From positions 310,001 through 374,000 of the forward strand of contig JACTVC010000029.1 in NCBI GenBank assembly GCA_018417955.1: DNA of 64,000 bases, given 5' to 3'. A program made the translations under genes and the position numbers. Positions 44,782 through 56,425 of the stretch are shown piece by piece. This stretch comes from Laccaria trichodermophora (lineage: Eukaryota > Basidiomycota > Agaricomycetes > Agaricales > Hydnangiaceae). Positions within the stretch are counted from its first letter, which is position 1. Every line of letters begins with the position of its first letter. The notes below the pieces were generated by a model, which was given only the letters and a program-made list of their open reading frames with translations, did no database searches and was not told where the DNA came from.

Positions 44782-45869
44782 ACTGTCATGTGAGTTGGGG
44801 CATCTCCAAATGGATATTCCCCTCATCGTCAAAATACACTGTTGCAGCTAAAGAACTGAGAGGCATTGGAGAGACGTTGGTTGATGCAAGTCGAAGGAGA
44901 TTTTTATTTGGCACTGTGTGCATTTACGTGATCATGTGATAGTGTTGAGATCGCGACATGGCCAAACAAACATTCCTATCAAATGTTGGCTTCAAGTCGA
45001 AAGTACACTATTACAGAGCTGTGAGACGGTGCAATCGGCTCACGCGTTTTTTCTCTCGGGATATTGTGGGTCACTGGTGAGGTGTGGGAGAAAGTTAGTT
45101 GCGTACTATTTCTTTCTTCGGCAGCCAGCTTCGCTTCAAGGCGTCAAGACATCGAAAAAAACAAAGTACTATCCTTTCCAAGTCAATTTAGCAGTGGGAT
45201 GATCATCGGGATGTCGAGAAAATTCTGGAAGATATGTGTTCCGCCGTCGAAGCGAGTTTAATATGTCAGTTTGGCGAAGCGAAGTACGCTACCGACCAAT
45301 GTCGCCGCCACATGTTTCGTTCATCGTTTGGTATGCGCAATAGCTATCTCGACGTGCGAACATTTATGTTATAAAGGGGGCAGAGAGTCTGCGCATTGAA
45401 TATCTACGAGCGTGTACGATGACTATTGACGCCTAAATGTTCTAACAAAGGAAATGCGTAGCATTGCGCCATCAACCCTAGCGCTAGCGAAATTAATCAT
45501 TCATCGAAGCGAAGAAAGTAAATCGTACGCGCACCACCATTCCACTCGTCTCTCTTGACTCCATTTTCGACATGGTGAATGACAGGCAAAATCCATCGCG
45601 GGTCAGGGTTCAGCGTATGTCGGTGGGGTATAAAATCTGCTTCACAAAACGTCGTAACTTCAGAGCAATCCCTCACTTCTCTGGTGAGCTTTCCACAGCT
45701 ACTTACATATCAAACTCACTCATGATTTTTTTTTGGCGACGCAGAGTCTTTCTCTAGTACAATCATTTCTCGACTTTTCGTTGACTTCTTGACTCTTTCA
45801 CTACACAAGGTATTTTTATTCCCTCGCCATTGTTCGTCGCTCTAACGAACGATATCATAATTTTAAAGA
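44782..45869. other. Intergenic with possible promoter of the downstream secreted-protein gene
   Basis: A TATAAAA sequence near 45629 lies 240 bp upstream of the ATG at 45870. A GTGAGC...GACGCAG interval (about 45682-45744) could be an intron in the 5' untranslated leader. The rest (44800-45560) shows only short open frames. Confidence 0.35.
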
Positions 45870-46223
45870 ATGCAATTTAAGGCCTTCTACCTCCTCGCGC
45901 TCCTTGCGGGTCTCGCAGCCGCATCGCCCGTTCCTCAAGAGGTCCCCAGTGCGCCCGGTGCTGACGACGCCGCAACGACCACAGGCAAGACTTTTGGAGC
46001 AGCCGCTGCTAAGGTCCTTCCCGAGAGCGTTGTTGCTAGTGGGATTGAAGGTGCTGGTGGAACGCCTGGTGCAGGGCAAGATAATGCTTCCGACACCCTT
46101 GCTAAATCTGTTGGTGCCGCTGCAGAGAAGGTGACCCCGGCCTTGGCTGATGGTGGTGTTACTGGCGCTGGAGGAACCCCCAGAACTGCAGCTGACGGCG
46201 ATGCAGGAACCCCCGAGAACTGA
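45870..46223 (+). CDS. Ala/Gly-rich small secreted protein with two internal repeats
   Basis: 117 residues, intronless. The signal peptide MQFKAFYLLALLAGLAAASP ends at a typical Ala-Ala-Ser site. The mature part is two repeats: TFGAAAAKVLPESVVASGIE-GAGGTPGAG and SVGAAAEKVTPALADGGVT-GAGGTPRT. There are no cysteines. The low-complexity, repeat-built mature chain suggests a cell-wall or extracellular-matrix protein rather than an enzyme. It lies upstream of the HAM1-like gene on the same strand, with 466 bp between. No family recognised. Confidence 0.65.
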   Translation: MQFKAFYLLALLAGLAAASPVPQEVPSAPGADDAATTTGKTFGAAAAKVLPESVVASGIEGAGGTPGAGQDNASDTLAKSVGAAAEKVTPALADGGVTGAGGTPRTAADGDAGTPEN

Positions 46224-46689
46224 TTGAATGGGGGGTGCAATATCTTTACGACATGGTTGTGCTTTTTTACAATTGATTTTCTTCAAGGACTGGAATTATT
46301 TAGATGTGTACTGTAATCGTGTATCTTGTTTGAATAATTTTCTTGATCAAGCTCCATCTTTGCGTCCTTGGTTTACAATACTAAAAGTATCGCACCCAAG
46401 TTCCTTGGCAACAGGAGACGTTAACTTTATGATCATGGGTTGATCGAGAACGTCATTCAAATTTCTGGTGACTTCACTTTTGACGTCACATTGATACGGA
46501 ATTGTTTCTAGAAGGGTGGTGAATGGTGCATTCTATGGTGTGCTGAGCGTGATTTGGTTAAAGATGAATGACGTCACGCGTTTAACTTTCTTCCCACGGT
46601 TTCTCTTCCATTTGTCCACTTGTGACGTCGCTAATCGTCATTCTACTTAAAGACCCACTCTTCGAAATGCCTCTTTCTTTAGAACCACC

Positions 46690-49600
46690 ATGTCCTTGCC
46701 ACCCGCAACGAAAGATATAAGCGCACATCCAGTCAAAGGCTCCGTCGTCGACCCCATTGACAGAAATGCTCAAGCCGCCGACGTCGATCGCAAGGTGAGT
46801 TCTCTCAATCGAGTCACGCCTGCCAAAGCTGAGGGCATCGACGTAGCTTCGATTTTACGGCGTCATAGAGGCGTTGCGAAAAGGTCGTCTCCCCGATAAT
46901 CAGCAGATACTCAAGTTTTTGGCATACATCCGCGGTCACTCCCCAGTGACGTTGGAAAAGCTCTCTCCAGAAGGTCGCAAACTCGTGCAAGATACGCGAG
47001 ATATCATCGACACGGCAAGCGTCCTCGTTCAAGAAAAGAATGCCGACGAGCTCTTCCAGGCTTTCGTGTGGCATACCCGCACGCTGGAGATCGATACCTT
47101 GAAGCCAGGCGATCTAGGAGAAGGCGTGGATGTGAATCAAGAGAAGCTGAAAAAGGATGGCGAGCAAGGCGAGTGTTCTTATATGCGGTATTTTGTGGCC
47201 ATAGATGACGGTACTGATGCATATATTCATTTGGGATGTGGTACTACAGCTGTCCGCCATCTCCGAACCCTTCTCTCTCTCATCCTCACCAACTCGGAGG
47301 TCCGCAAGCTCCTCCAGGATTTCTCGACTATTGGACGCGATTTACTCGCCAAAACAGCCGCCAAGGCGGCAGAGACCATCGCACCGTCAAACGAGGCTTT
47401 AGAGAACCTTGACCAATCTGCGCCCAACGACCAGTTCGTCACTGAACAAGGTCGTACTGTAGGACCAGGCGAGACGCCTGTTTTGGAGGCGCGTGTTCCT
47501 GGGACGGGGCACACTGTTGTGCAGCACCCTAAGCAGGATGAGGCGATCGTGAGGACCGAGGAGGGGACGGAGAGGCCTATCGGGGAAGTGAAAGCGGAGG
47601 GGACAGAGAGATACAAACAGCTCAGGGCCCAGGGATTAACCGCCGGGAATCAGGCGTTGGGGGAGACTCAGTCGCAAGCCAGGGATCTTCAGAATACGGA
47701 GAACCCAGAGGAAGCCGAGGTGAAGAAGCAGGGTATGATGGACCGCGTCCGTCAGATGAGGGTAAGCTTTTTTCATATCATTTTGACCGCATATACTTAG
47801 CTAGTTCTCTCATATCACTTAGGATAATGTCAGGGTATGTTTTTCTCGTTGGTCATCTCGTCCATCGCAGTGATTCTGACACGGCCATTAGGATGGATTA
47901 TCTGATCGCATTCCCCAACAACACAAAGAGACCGCCAACGAGAAGCTCGAGAGGGGTAGGAAGTTCCTCACTGAAGAGTATTTTCCTGAAGAGCGACGCG
48001 ATCAATTTATCTTCCGCGGCAAAAAGGTAATCGGTTTTATGTCTCCCAGTCTTATCCCTCCAGCTCGCCTTTTTGTAGGTTATCATGGAGTGCCAGAAAC
48101 ACGACGACTACCAGGAATCCATCACCTGGCTTCTCGACTACTTTGATGAGTACGTCGGTCATAGCAGAGGCTTCGCCGGAAATGGTCAGGAGCACGTCAA
48201 GAGTGTTGCTAGTGTACGTTTCGTTTATTCATGGTGTCTTCGCATGTTTGCCAATCCGTTTATGGTAGGACTCAAAACTTAGCCTCTCTGTGAAGGAACT
48301 GCGCACCCTGCTCGAGCGCTTCGCCAACAATACGTCCATGGACGTCATCTTTGACGCCATTGATGTTCTCGTCGATGATGCCCGCCATGATCAGGCCCTG
48401 GGCGACTGGTTCAGGAGCGTCGATGCTTACATTCGCAAGGTGTGCCAGATACATATCAAGACGATTAAAAATAGTGACTATATGCGCGTTCTTAGGTGCT
48501 TCTTGAGCCTGGCTACGTGTTGGAGCCAGATTGCAATAACCAGGCTGATCGCCTACGCGAATCTGGGAGGACATTCTACGACGACAAGTACCGCTCTCAC
48601 TTCGACAATTTGTTCAATAGTGCTGGAAGCTGGTTCGGCGCTATGGGCGAAGACCCTGTGGGTAGTTTTCTTCTGCTCCGTTACAAATCTAATGATATCT
48701 GATAGCTCAACAAACGCTTCGGCGAGGACTGGGCTCGGCTCACCAGTGATCTCTTGTTCGATAGCGAAGGCAGCTTGAAGTTCAAACCGCACCTCTGGAA
48801 CGATATTAGGAGGGTTATCGTACCCCAGCTGATTGAACATGTACGTTTCCCCACTCTTCACTTGGGATTTGATTCTGAGTTCATCATCGTAGGTTGGATA
48901 CGTCCCCATCCCACGCATTGAATACACCGACGACTCACTCGATCTCGTCGTGGAGAATCTCACACTCCAAGGCCGCAACTTGTTCCCAAACATCATCGTG
49001 CTAGAAGCACATAATTTCGTCAAGTTTTCTCCATACAACGCAATTAAGGATGACTCCTATCATCGCATCACGATTTCGCTTGAGCAGGTGCAAGCTGACA
49101 TGAGGGACGTCGCCTTTTATTACCGCAAAAAGACGGGATTGCCAAAGATGAGGGATTCGGGGCTCGCCGATGTGATCCTTGGCGGGGAGGGATTGAGCGT
49201 GAGTTATTCGTCCTCTTGACTCTTCGTTTTCTTTACACTAATGAATACAATAGGCGACCATCGTCTTGGTATCCCCGCCTAAGCATGACAGATCCTCCGT
49301 GTTCAGAGTCGAGTCTGTCAACGTCAAGGTCGACACGCTCAAGTTCTCCATTCGGGACTCGAAGCACGACTTTTTGTACAAGACCCTCAAACCTCTCGCG
49401 ACGGGCCTCGTGAAGCGGCAGATCCAGAAGGCATTGAGGGACGCGTTGACGACTGGGTTGGAGTACGTTGATGGACAACTCGTTGGTGTCAGGGAGAGGA
49501 TGGACAGTGCGAAGGGGGGAGATGAGGGGAAGATTGATGTTTTGAAAGATGTGAGTTCGTTTATCGATTCGCATCTTCGCCAAACCGTTTTCTTCGTTTG

Positions 49601-49900
49601 TTTCGACGTCTAACAACATTTTACCTAGATCTTCTCTCGAAAGACGGACAACACTGGATCCATCAAGTCGGGCGTCTCTTCGCAGACCGGCTCACACTTC
49701 AAGGTTGTCGCGGATAGGAGGAATTCGTTGCTCGTTGGTGCCGGGAATCCAGCTGGGTGGGTGAATAAGACTTCGGAGAAGGAGCAGCTTGCGACGCAGG
49801 GCGAGGAGTGGAGGTCTGATGCGTAAGTTTATGCTTGTTTCCTGCTGTTCACTCTTGCCGTGCTGATTTATTTCTGCTGGGCAGATTCAACGTCGTCTAA
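46690..49900 (+). CDS. HAM1-like hyphal anastomosis protein
   Basis: Exon 1 (46690-46794) encodes MSLPPATKDISAHP...DVDRK. An intron ending CGACGTAG joins LRFYGVIEALRKGRLPDNQQ, the start of the conserved HAM1 N-terminal domain (LSPEGRKLVQDTRDIIDTAS, ELFQAFVWHT). A linker rich in Gln/Glu (to about 47760) follows, then short exons with LEPGYVLEPDCNNQAD, FDNLFNSAGSWFGAMGEDP and DSEGSLKFKPHLWNDIRRVI. The C-terminal half, with VPIPRIEYTDDSLDLVVENL, LQGRNLFPNIIVLEAHNFVK and FRVESVNVKVDTLKFSIRDS, looks like a tubular lipid-binding fold. The stop is at 49898-49900. About 800-850 residues in roughly ten exons. Fungal HAM1 proteins act in hyphal fusion; the lipid-binding fold suggests work at membranes. 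Intact. Confidence 0.88.
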
Positions 49901-50482
49901 GCTTGATCCCGTGGATGTTGTTACGATTTGTGTTTATGATGGGTTGACGAACGGACTTGATGATTATGTCCTTTTTTTCCTTTTTGTTTTACATATTCTA
50001 CGTACCCTCTTGCAATAATGACCCGTGAACGGCTCAGAGATTGTCCGATATTGCACCTAAGGTGTTTCTTGACGCATAGTAGATAGTACTGAGTACACCC
50101 AGCAGATGAGCGGAAGTTGGCGGAAGTCGTTTGCAAGCTCCGAGGCATAAAACATATTCCGAAAGTTCGCAAAGTTTGGGAGTGGACCCAAAGAGGACCA
50201 AGAGAGGACGTAGACTCTTGTAAATTTTTAAGCCGCAGGGTATGACATTGCCATCGGACATCAAATATGTTGATTTGATGTTGATTGCCGGCTACAGCTA
50301 TTGAGGACATATACCCAACTAATTTAGAAACCATAGGGTTTCACGTAGAAAGGAGGGTTTCTGTAGACCAAATATCCACACGTCCGGACCAAACGTAGCA
50401 AACAACTTTTCAAGGCACAAAGCCACGTGTAGTACAACCGCATGCGGCACAGTACCCACTCATCAAGCCACTCACTCTCGGG

Positions 50483-51422
50483 ATGGACATTAGTCAAGAG
50501 CAACCACATCGCGTCTCTGAACTTTGGTTCGAGGACGCCAATGTCATATTCCAGGCCGAGAGCAGTCTCTTCCGTGTTCACAAAGGAATACTTCAAGCAC
50601 GCTCATCCGTTTTCCGTGACATGTTTGCCCTCCCTCTGACTACCACACCTCCTGAGTCCGATCTTATGGATGGTTGCATTGTTATACGGCTCCCTGATGC
50701 AGCAGAGGATATCCGTTACTTTTTTCTTGCGATAGGTTATGATGCTTCGTCAGTCTCTGTTCTCTTCGGATTTTCATTTTGATATCTCATTTTTAAATAG
50801 CTTCTTCGAGTCACATCCTACTCCGACCCCTCTCAGTGTGGTTCTAGCTATTGCTCGGATGAGCCACAAATACGACGTGCCATTCTTACGCCGTCGTGCG
50901 CTGTCTCATCTATTTCACCAATGCCCAAGTACACTTCCTGGTGTTCTTCAACGTCGTATGGACGATCAACCCTCAATTAGTGAAGAGTTAGAAGTGCTGA
51001 AAATGGCTTTGAAAATTGACGCAATATGGATTCTTCCCTTTCAATTCTTCATTACGTGGCTCATAAATTTGGATAACCTTCTGGCTATTCGACGATGGAA
51101 AGAACTAGATCCCGAAATCCAAGCCATGTGCTATATGAAGTGGAGACGTATCGAAACACATTCGCGCAGCTGTGTCGCAGAGTCGTTGCGCAAGCTTTTA
51201 TCAGGTCTTTGCGAGACGTGTGCCATCTTGGGTGTACAATTTCAAAGACAAGCTGTGGTCGCTCTTTCTAAGGACGTTCCGAATATTCTTTCGGCCGGTC
51301 TTCTTAAGCAGACAAGCGGATGCTGTGCAGCATGCAAGGGTAAAATCACCCAAACTGTTAAGAGCCTGTTCAGCAACCAGAATCTGACAAGAATCTGGTT
51401 CAATTCTTTCAGATTCTTGTGA
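50483..51422 (+). CDS. BTB/POZ-domain protein, copy 1, C-terminus disrupted by a MITE
   Basis: Exon 1 50483-50748 and exon 2 50801-51422, joined at GYDA-SFFESHPTPTP. The BTB domain begins ELWFEDANVIFQAESSLFRV and continues HKGILQARSSVFRDMF, DGCIVIRLPDAAEDIRYFFL and VVLAIARMSHKYDVPFLRRR. A C-terminal Cys cluster (SGCCAACKGKI) follows. At 51359-51361 a 453-bp Harbinger-type MITE is inserted, so the frame now ends SLFSNQNLTRIWFNSFRFL. The original 3' exon (CNSFWNALPERLGMPGW-like) is left behind at about 51825-51930. The intact paralogue lies at 53670-54738. BTB domains mediate dimerisation and cullin-3 binding. This copy has lost its last 50-60 residues and may be non-functional. Confidence 0.82.
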
Positions 51423-51814
51423 CACGATGTGACCTCTCTCGTGATTTGTTGATGGCACGGCAAAACCGTGGACGGCGTGACATGTCTAAAGCCGCTTGAC
51501 GTCGTGTTCAACGTTGAGCAACACCCTCTCGTCATCGTTCCCCCTCGAGATTACTACAGAAAGAGCAATGAAAATATTTATTGATATACATGTGCATAAT
51601 GTAGAGTAGTATCTACATGAAAGGAAATGGTGGAAAAGGAAGTGAACTGCTGTGCTCGTCGTTGGCTGCGACGACGGGAAGGCAGTCGACAGTGAGGGTC
51701 GCGACGTAAAGAACATCGATTCGGAGAGATCCGTAAAATTGATGGCTTACCTAAAGTCACAACGCAGAAGAATTGAACCAGATTCTTGTCAGATTCTGGT
51801 TGCTGAACAGGCTC
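51362..51814. mobile_element. Harbinger-type MITE inserted in a BTB gene
   Basis: 453 bp. It begins GAGCCTGTTCAGCAACCAGA (51362-51408), with the exact inverted match at 51768-51814, a perfect 47-bp terminal inverted repeat. It is flanked by TAA on both sides (51359-51361 and 51815-51817), the TWA 3-bp target site of PIF/Harbinger elements. No coding capacity. Perfect repeats and target duplications imply recent activity. Confidence 0.88.
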
Positions 51815-51978
51815 TAACGATGCTTGTGATTCCTTTTGGAACGCTCTCCCAGAGAGGTTGGGTATGCCAGGGTGGGATATCCTTGAGACAAAGAAGAGCA
51901 ATGATACGGGAGTCGATTGCCCTGTGGTTAGTTTCTCTTTCTTACCGACTTTGTGATATTACTCATTTTTTCTTGTAG
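51815..51978 (+). pseudogene. Displaced 3' end of BTB copy 1
   Basis: After the MITE the sequence resumes with a reading frame similar to the intact copy (LPERLGMPGWDILETKKSND). A GTTAGT...TTGTAG intron and a short final exon follow. In the intact copy the matching segment is LPETLGMPGWDILEVKKSED. It can only be expressed if the MITE is spliced out. Confidence 0.6.
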
Positions 51979-53413
51979 ATCGTAGTTTCGTAGACGATTA
52001 GGCGTTGGTATTTGGAACCTTAAAAATAGGCGTTGAGTTGTTCGTGTTTCAGCACTTTGTACATCTCCGGTAATGAATATGGCTCGACAAACTTCTTTTC
52101 ATTGAAAGAGATTATATTTGGGATGACTCCTATGTCTATCATTTTATCCAAATTTTATCCCTCAAGCAACCTTAAGTTCTCAATCAAGGTCAATCAGGGC
52201 CCAACGCACGACTTTTCACTAGAAACCCAAAGTGTTCATGAAAAACATACGAAAGCGATAAATTCGAGACAATAAATCCATAAGGAGTTGTGTTATGGAG
52301 AGGATGGATATCGCGGACTCGGACTCAGAGAGGAGGGCAACCACATCCTGATCATGTATGTAAGATAATAGCTTCGAAGGACCGGAACCGCCAAAAATCG
52401 ACTTTTAAGAGCCAGAAATCCAACAGAAATCTTGTATCTAGGCTCGTGACCATCCGTTTCTTCAAACTCCGCAAGCTCCATTCAAGAAACGGCTGGGACA
52501 AACGAACACACTTTGGCAGGGTCACGCTTTTGTGACACAGGACTTAGTGAAAAAAAAAAACGGTTCACGCTCTGTGCTCAACAACAACACAACTCGACCA
52601 CTACTCACCACTTCCTTTGAGCCTTCATCACCATCGAAGGGTTCCTCACTAGCATCCATTCCCCTCAATCTCGCTTCCTCGGGCTCCCTCTCAACACTCT
52701 CATCCACCAATATGCCTTGCCGACATCTTCGCCTGCCGTCGCTGCTGGATTTTCAAGGGGTGTGGACTCAGGTTAGTTGAGGGATTGGGAGTTGCAGGAC
52801 CTGGCTACAGATGAGTTGAGGGTTTGAGAGTGGCAGGAGCTGGCAGCTCAGATGGTGGGCAAACCCGGTAAGTGGTGCTTTTTCGCCCTCAGTACTGCAG
52901 CTCAGTCATGCACTCTCAGCTTACGTCTTGTGGCTGTCATATACCCACGCCTAGCTCACCTTCCTCAGCCTGCACCTTCCCAATGTTGGCACAGGACCCC
53001 ACATCGGTGCTGCCGTAGGCACCATTCTCAAGCAGAACGGGTACAGCATCGCACTTCGTTCCTGAAACCCCAAGATCGACGAAACGGAAGCAGGTTTCTA
53101 ACCTGTCAAAGTTGATGGTAGCAGCTCCAAGAGCATTCAAGCTGCGTTCCGGACTGTCCTTGCAGAGCTTGGGCCTAACGTCGTCATTTACAATGTTTTC
53201 ATTCAAAACCTTTCTACATGCATTTATTAGCTTTGAATGCTACTTTTTTGTAATCACATTATTAGAATCAAATAGTCTGTATAGATGTGTAGCTAGAAAA
53301 ACTACTTTCATGATGTTTTGGACAAGTGTTGGTGAAGTTGGGTGAATGTTGACATAAATTTCACTAAGTCAGCGTCACAGGCAGGAGTCCCTGCCAAATC
53401 GTGCTCGTTTGTC
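51979..53413. other. Spacer between the BTB copies
   Basis: Apart from the SDR fragment there is no supported gene. A Ser/Thr/Pro-rich open frame at 52532-52780 is compositional. Confidence 0.4.
52979..53205 (+). pseudogene. Short-chain dehydrogenase fragment
   Basis: The plus frame reads VGTGPHIGAAVGTILKQNGY SIALRS, then a TGA, a further stretch with a TAA, and SIQAAFRTVLAELGPNVVIY. The order (Gly-rich nucleotide-binding turn, next strand, later helix and VVIYN-like strand) fits the N-terminal half of a small SDR. Internal stops, no catalytic Tyr/Lys part and no start make it a decayed fragment. It lies between the two BTB copies. Confidence 0.55.
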
Positions 53414-53509
53414 CCAGTCGTTCTGAGGTGTTCTTATTTTTCGCAGTCCGCCTGATGTTTGACCCCACAACAAAGCCACAACAAGTGGCAAACACCTCAG
53501 AACGACTGG
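53414..53509. repeat. 96-bp inverted-repeat element upstream of BTB copy 2
   Basis: Arms CCAGTCGTTCTGAGGTGTT (53414-53432) and AACACCTCAGAACGACTGG (53491-53509) are perfect inverted copies of 19 bp around a 58-bp centre. No target duplication is evident. It sits 160 bp upstream of the start of the second BTB gene and is absent from the corresponding flank of copy 1. Confidence 0.7.
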
Positions 53510-53669
53510 CTAGCGAGTCTATCTTGTATCGTTCAAGATGGTTGAAACGGCCGAACAAACATATACATATTTGGTGCAAACAACTCGAAGATGCCAAGCC
53601 ACGTGTACTACAAGCGCCCAGTACCCACTCATTGATATTCATCAGCCACTCATAGACAGCACTCTCGAC

Positions 53670-54738
53670 ATGGACATTGGTCAAGAACAACTGCAACGCG
53701 TCTCGGAACTTTGGTTCGAGGACGCCAATGTCATATTTCAGGCCGAGAGCAGTCTCTTCCGTGTTCACAAAGGAATACTTCAAGCACGCTCATCCGTTTT
53801 CCGCGACATGTTTGCCATACCTCAGACTACCACTCCCCTTGATTCCGATCTCATGGATGGTTGTATCGTTATACAGCTCCCCGATGCAGCAGAGGATATC
53901 CGATGTTTTTTTCTTGCGATAGGTTATGATGCTTCGTCAGTCTCTGTTCCCTTCGGATTTTCGTTTTGATATCTCATTTTTGCTCCAGCTTCTTCGAGTC
54001 ACATCCTACTCCGACCCCTCTGAGTGTGATTTTAGCTATTGCTCAGATGAGCCACAAATACGACGTGCCATTCTTACGCCGTCGTGCGCTGTCTCATCTG
54101 TCTCACCAATGCCCAACAACACTTGATGATTATGTTAAACAACATGTGGTCGATCACTCAATTGGCGAAGAGTTAGAAGTGCTGAAAATGGCTTTGAAAA
54201 TTGACGCAACATGGATTCTTCCCTGGCAATTCTTCAATACATGGCACACAAATCTCGATGACCTTCTGGCTACTCAACAATGGAAGGACCTAGAACTCGA
54301 AATCCAAGCCATGTGTCACATAAAGTGGAGACGTCTTGAAATGCATTCCCGCAGCTGTATCGTTGAGTTGTTGCGCAAGCTCTTATCGGATCTTTGCATG
54401 ACGTGTGGACCCGTCTTGGGTGTACAATTTCAAAGACAAGCTGTAGTCGCTCTTTCTAAGAACATTCCGAATCTCCTTTCGGCCGGTTTTATTACGCAGA
54501 CAAGTGGATGCTGTGCAGTATGCAAACGTAAAATCGCCCAAACTGTTGTCAATGCCTGTAATTCTTTTTGGCATGCTCTCCCAGAGACGTTGGGTATGCC
54601 AGGATGGGACATCCTTGAAGTAAAGAAGAGCGAAGACACGGGAGCCAATTTGATTATGGTTCGTTTCTCTTTCTCACTACTGACCTTGTTATATGCTTAA
54701 ATGCTCATTGTCTCGTGTAGAGAGCCATGGAGGATTAA
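53670..54738 (+). CDS. BTB/POZ-domain protein, copy 2, intact
   Basis: Exons 53670-53935, 53989-54658 and 54721-54738 (last residues RAMED). The BTB domain is ELWFEDANVIFQAESSLFRV to SHKYDVPFLRRRALSHLSHQ. The C-terminal part contains WRRLEMHSRSCIVELLRKLL, a cysteine cluster (SGCCAVCKRKI) and LPETLGMPGWDILEVKKSED. It is a tandem duplicate of the gene at 50483; the upstream 150 bp are also duplicated. The first intron falls inside the BTB fold at the same point in both. Many such genes occur in Agaricomycetes; the likely role is protein dimerisation or cullin-3 adaptor activity. It converges with the glycoprotein gene, 126 bp away. Confidence 0.85.
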
Positions 54739-54864
54739 CGGTGGATCCGTCAATGAAAAAAATGTCCATCTGGTTAGGTATAATTATGCAACAACGAATG
54801 TCCAGATCGCTATCGTCGTAGAATATGTAAATCCAATCGTTCTACGTGGTGGTGCCAACCGGAC

Positions 54865-56291
54865 TCAAAGTACCATCATCCCACCAGCGATCATACCGCC
54901 GAGCAACAGCGGGAGACTGACGAAGAGGAATTTAACTCCGGAAGAAGCGGACGACGATGAGGATGAAGAGGAAGAGGTGCTGGAAGGGTGTGATCCAGAT
55001 CCTGCGTTAGACCCGGATGCGCCAGAGCTGGAGCCCGACTTTCCAGTCGCGGAGGCGGCGACAGATGTCTGATAGGGGGTCGGGTTGATGAGGACAAAGA
55101 AGACAACAAAACCAAATTAGGACTTACGGTTGAAGAGCCGGCGAGGAGAATGTCAGTTGAAGAGTAAGTTTTGCAATTTGATGAAGCGGGGATGCGTGGA
55201 GTATACGGAGGCGTGGCGGTCAAAGTGGCGGGCATGCTCCAAGTGGTTGCTAATTTTTATATATCATTGATTTCGTTTGAAAAAAGGTTGTATGGATGAG
55301 AGACGCACTTGAGCCATTAACGGTATAGACACCAACGACGTCTTGAAGATCACCATCACACTCGGTGAAGGTGCCGTTCTGAACAGCAGAGGGCATATTG
55401 TAGTCACAACCGACGAGATCGTATACGTTCTGGCAGTAGTCGGGGGAAGTGATGGAGTTATAGCAGGCTTTGAAGCAGAATTGGTTGCCTCCGACGAATC
55501 TTTAACGGGCGATAAATATAACCTGATGTCAAGAGGGAAGGATACATACGTGTTCCAGTTGTATACCTGAGTGAGGGTTCTCCCGTCAGAGTCAGCGGTT
55601 CCGTTGGAGAAAACGACGCCGCCAAGAGGATTGCCTTGCAGATCAGCACCGTGAGGGTCAAGCTCACCACCCTCGTCTGTGGGATCGAGTCCTAAGCCTG
55701 CGTTACTGATGAATCCGACGACTTGGATGTACGCTGAAGTTTTGGTCCACTTTTAATTCTGTAGATTAATCATCAACGCCGGGGAGCAGATCACTAAACT
55801 CACTTGCAAACCAGTGATTGATCCGGGAGGAATAACGCGCGTGCCGTGATAGGGCTTAGTGCAGTACGCTACGACTTTCGCTTCAACATTCCCAATGAGA
55901 CCATTGGCATCCGGAGAGCCCCAGAGACAGAAATCGTCCTAAAAATATGACATGTTAATATCAACGACTACGCAATCGGCTGAAAACGCACAGGCCCGTT
56001 GAAGATGAGAGTCTGGCAATTCGACGAGTCACCAAGTGTAGTCGAATTACATTGGTTGAATCCATATTGTGGACCACGGAGGACCTGGTATGGGTAAACT
56101 TGGTACGGAAGGTTCGTGTAAGCGTAGTGCAGGGTGGAAAGAATTGGTGTCCCAGAGCCTCCAGCGACTTGACGCTTGGCAATGGTGGGTGTGGGCGCTG
56201 GGGTGATTTCGGCTGGAGGTGCTTCAGAGGCAAGAGAAAATGAGCGGAGGGCTGCGAGAGCAGTGACGATGAGGAGTGGTGACGAAAACAT
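54865..56291 (-). CDS. Secreted 'macrofage activating glycoprotein' homologue, likely GPI-anchored
   Basis: Start MFSSPLLIVTALAALRSFSL at 56291, a signal peptide, then a Pro/Thr linker and the mature part (GGSGTPILSTLHYAYTNLPY, NQCNSTTLGDSSNCQTLIFN). Short introns join DDFCLWGSPDANGLIGNVEA, AYIQVVGFISNAGLGLDP and FVGGNQFCFKACYNSITSPD. YCQNVYDLVGCDYNMPSAVQ and ECDGDLQDVVGVYTVNG follow, a pattern I recognise from Agaricomycete proteins given that name. After YTPRIPASSNCKTYSSTD the last exon is a Ser/Gly tract followed by a hydrophobic end (SLPLLLGGMIAGGMMVL), the usual signal for a GPI anchor. Predicted location: cell surface. No catalytic motif; structural or adhesive role inferred. Confidence 0.85.
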
Positions 56292-56425
56292 TACGGAAGA
56301 CGAGGAGAACGAGGAAAGAAACAAAAAGGAAACAATGGCCGCAGGTGAGAACGAACTGAAATTTGAAGGGTGCGGAGTTGGAAATGCGGGTGTATAAATA
56401 ACTGGACCCTTCCGTCCTGCGACGG

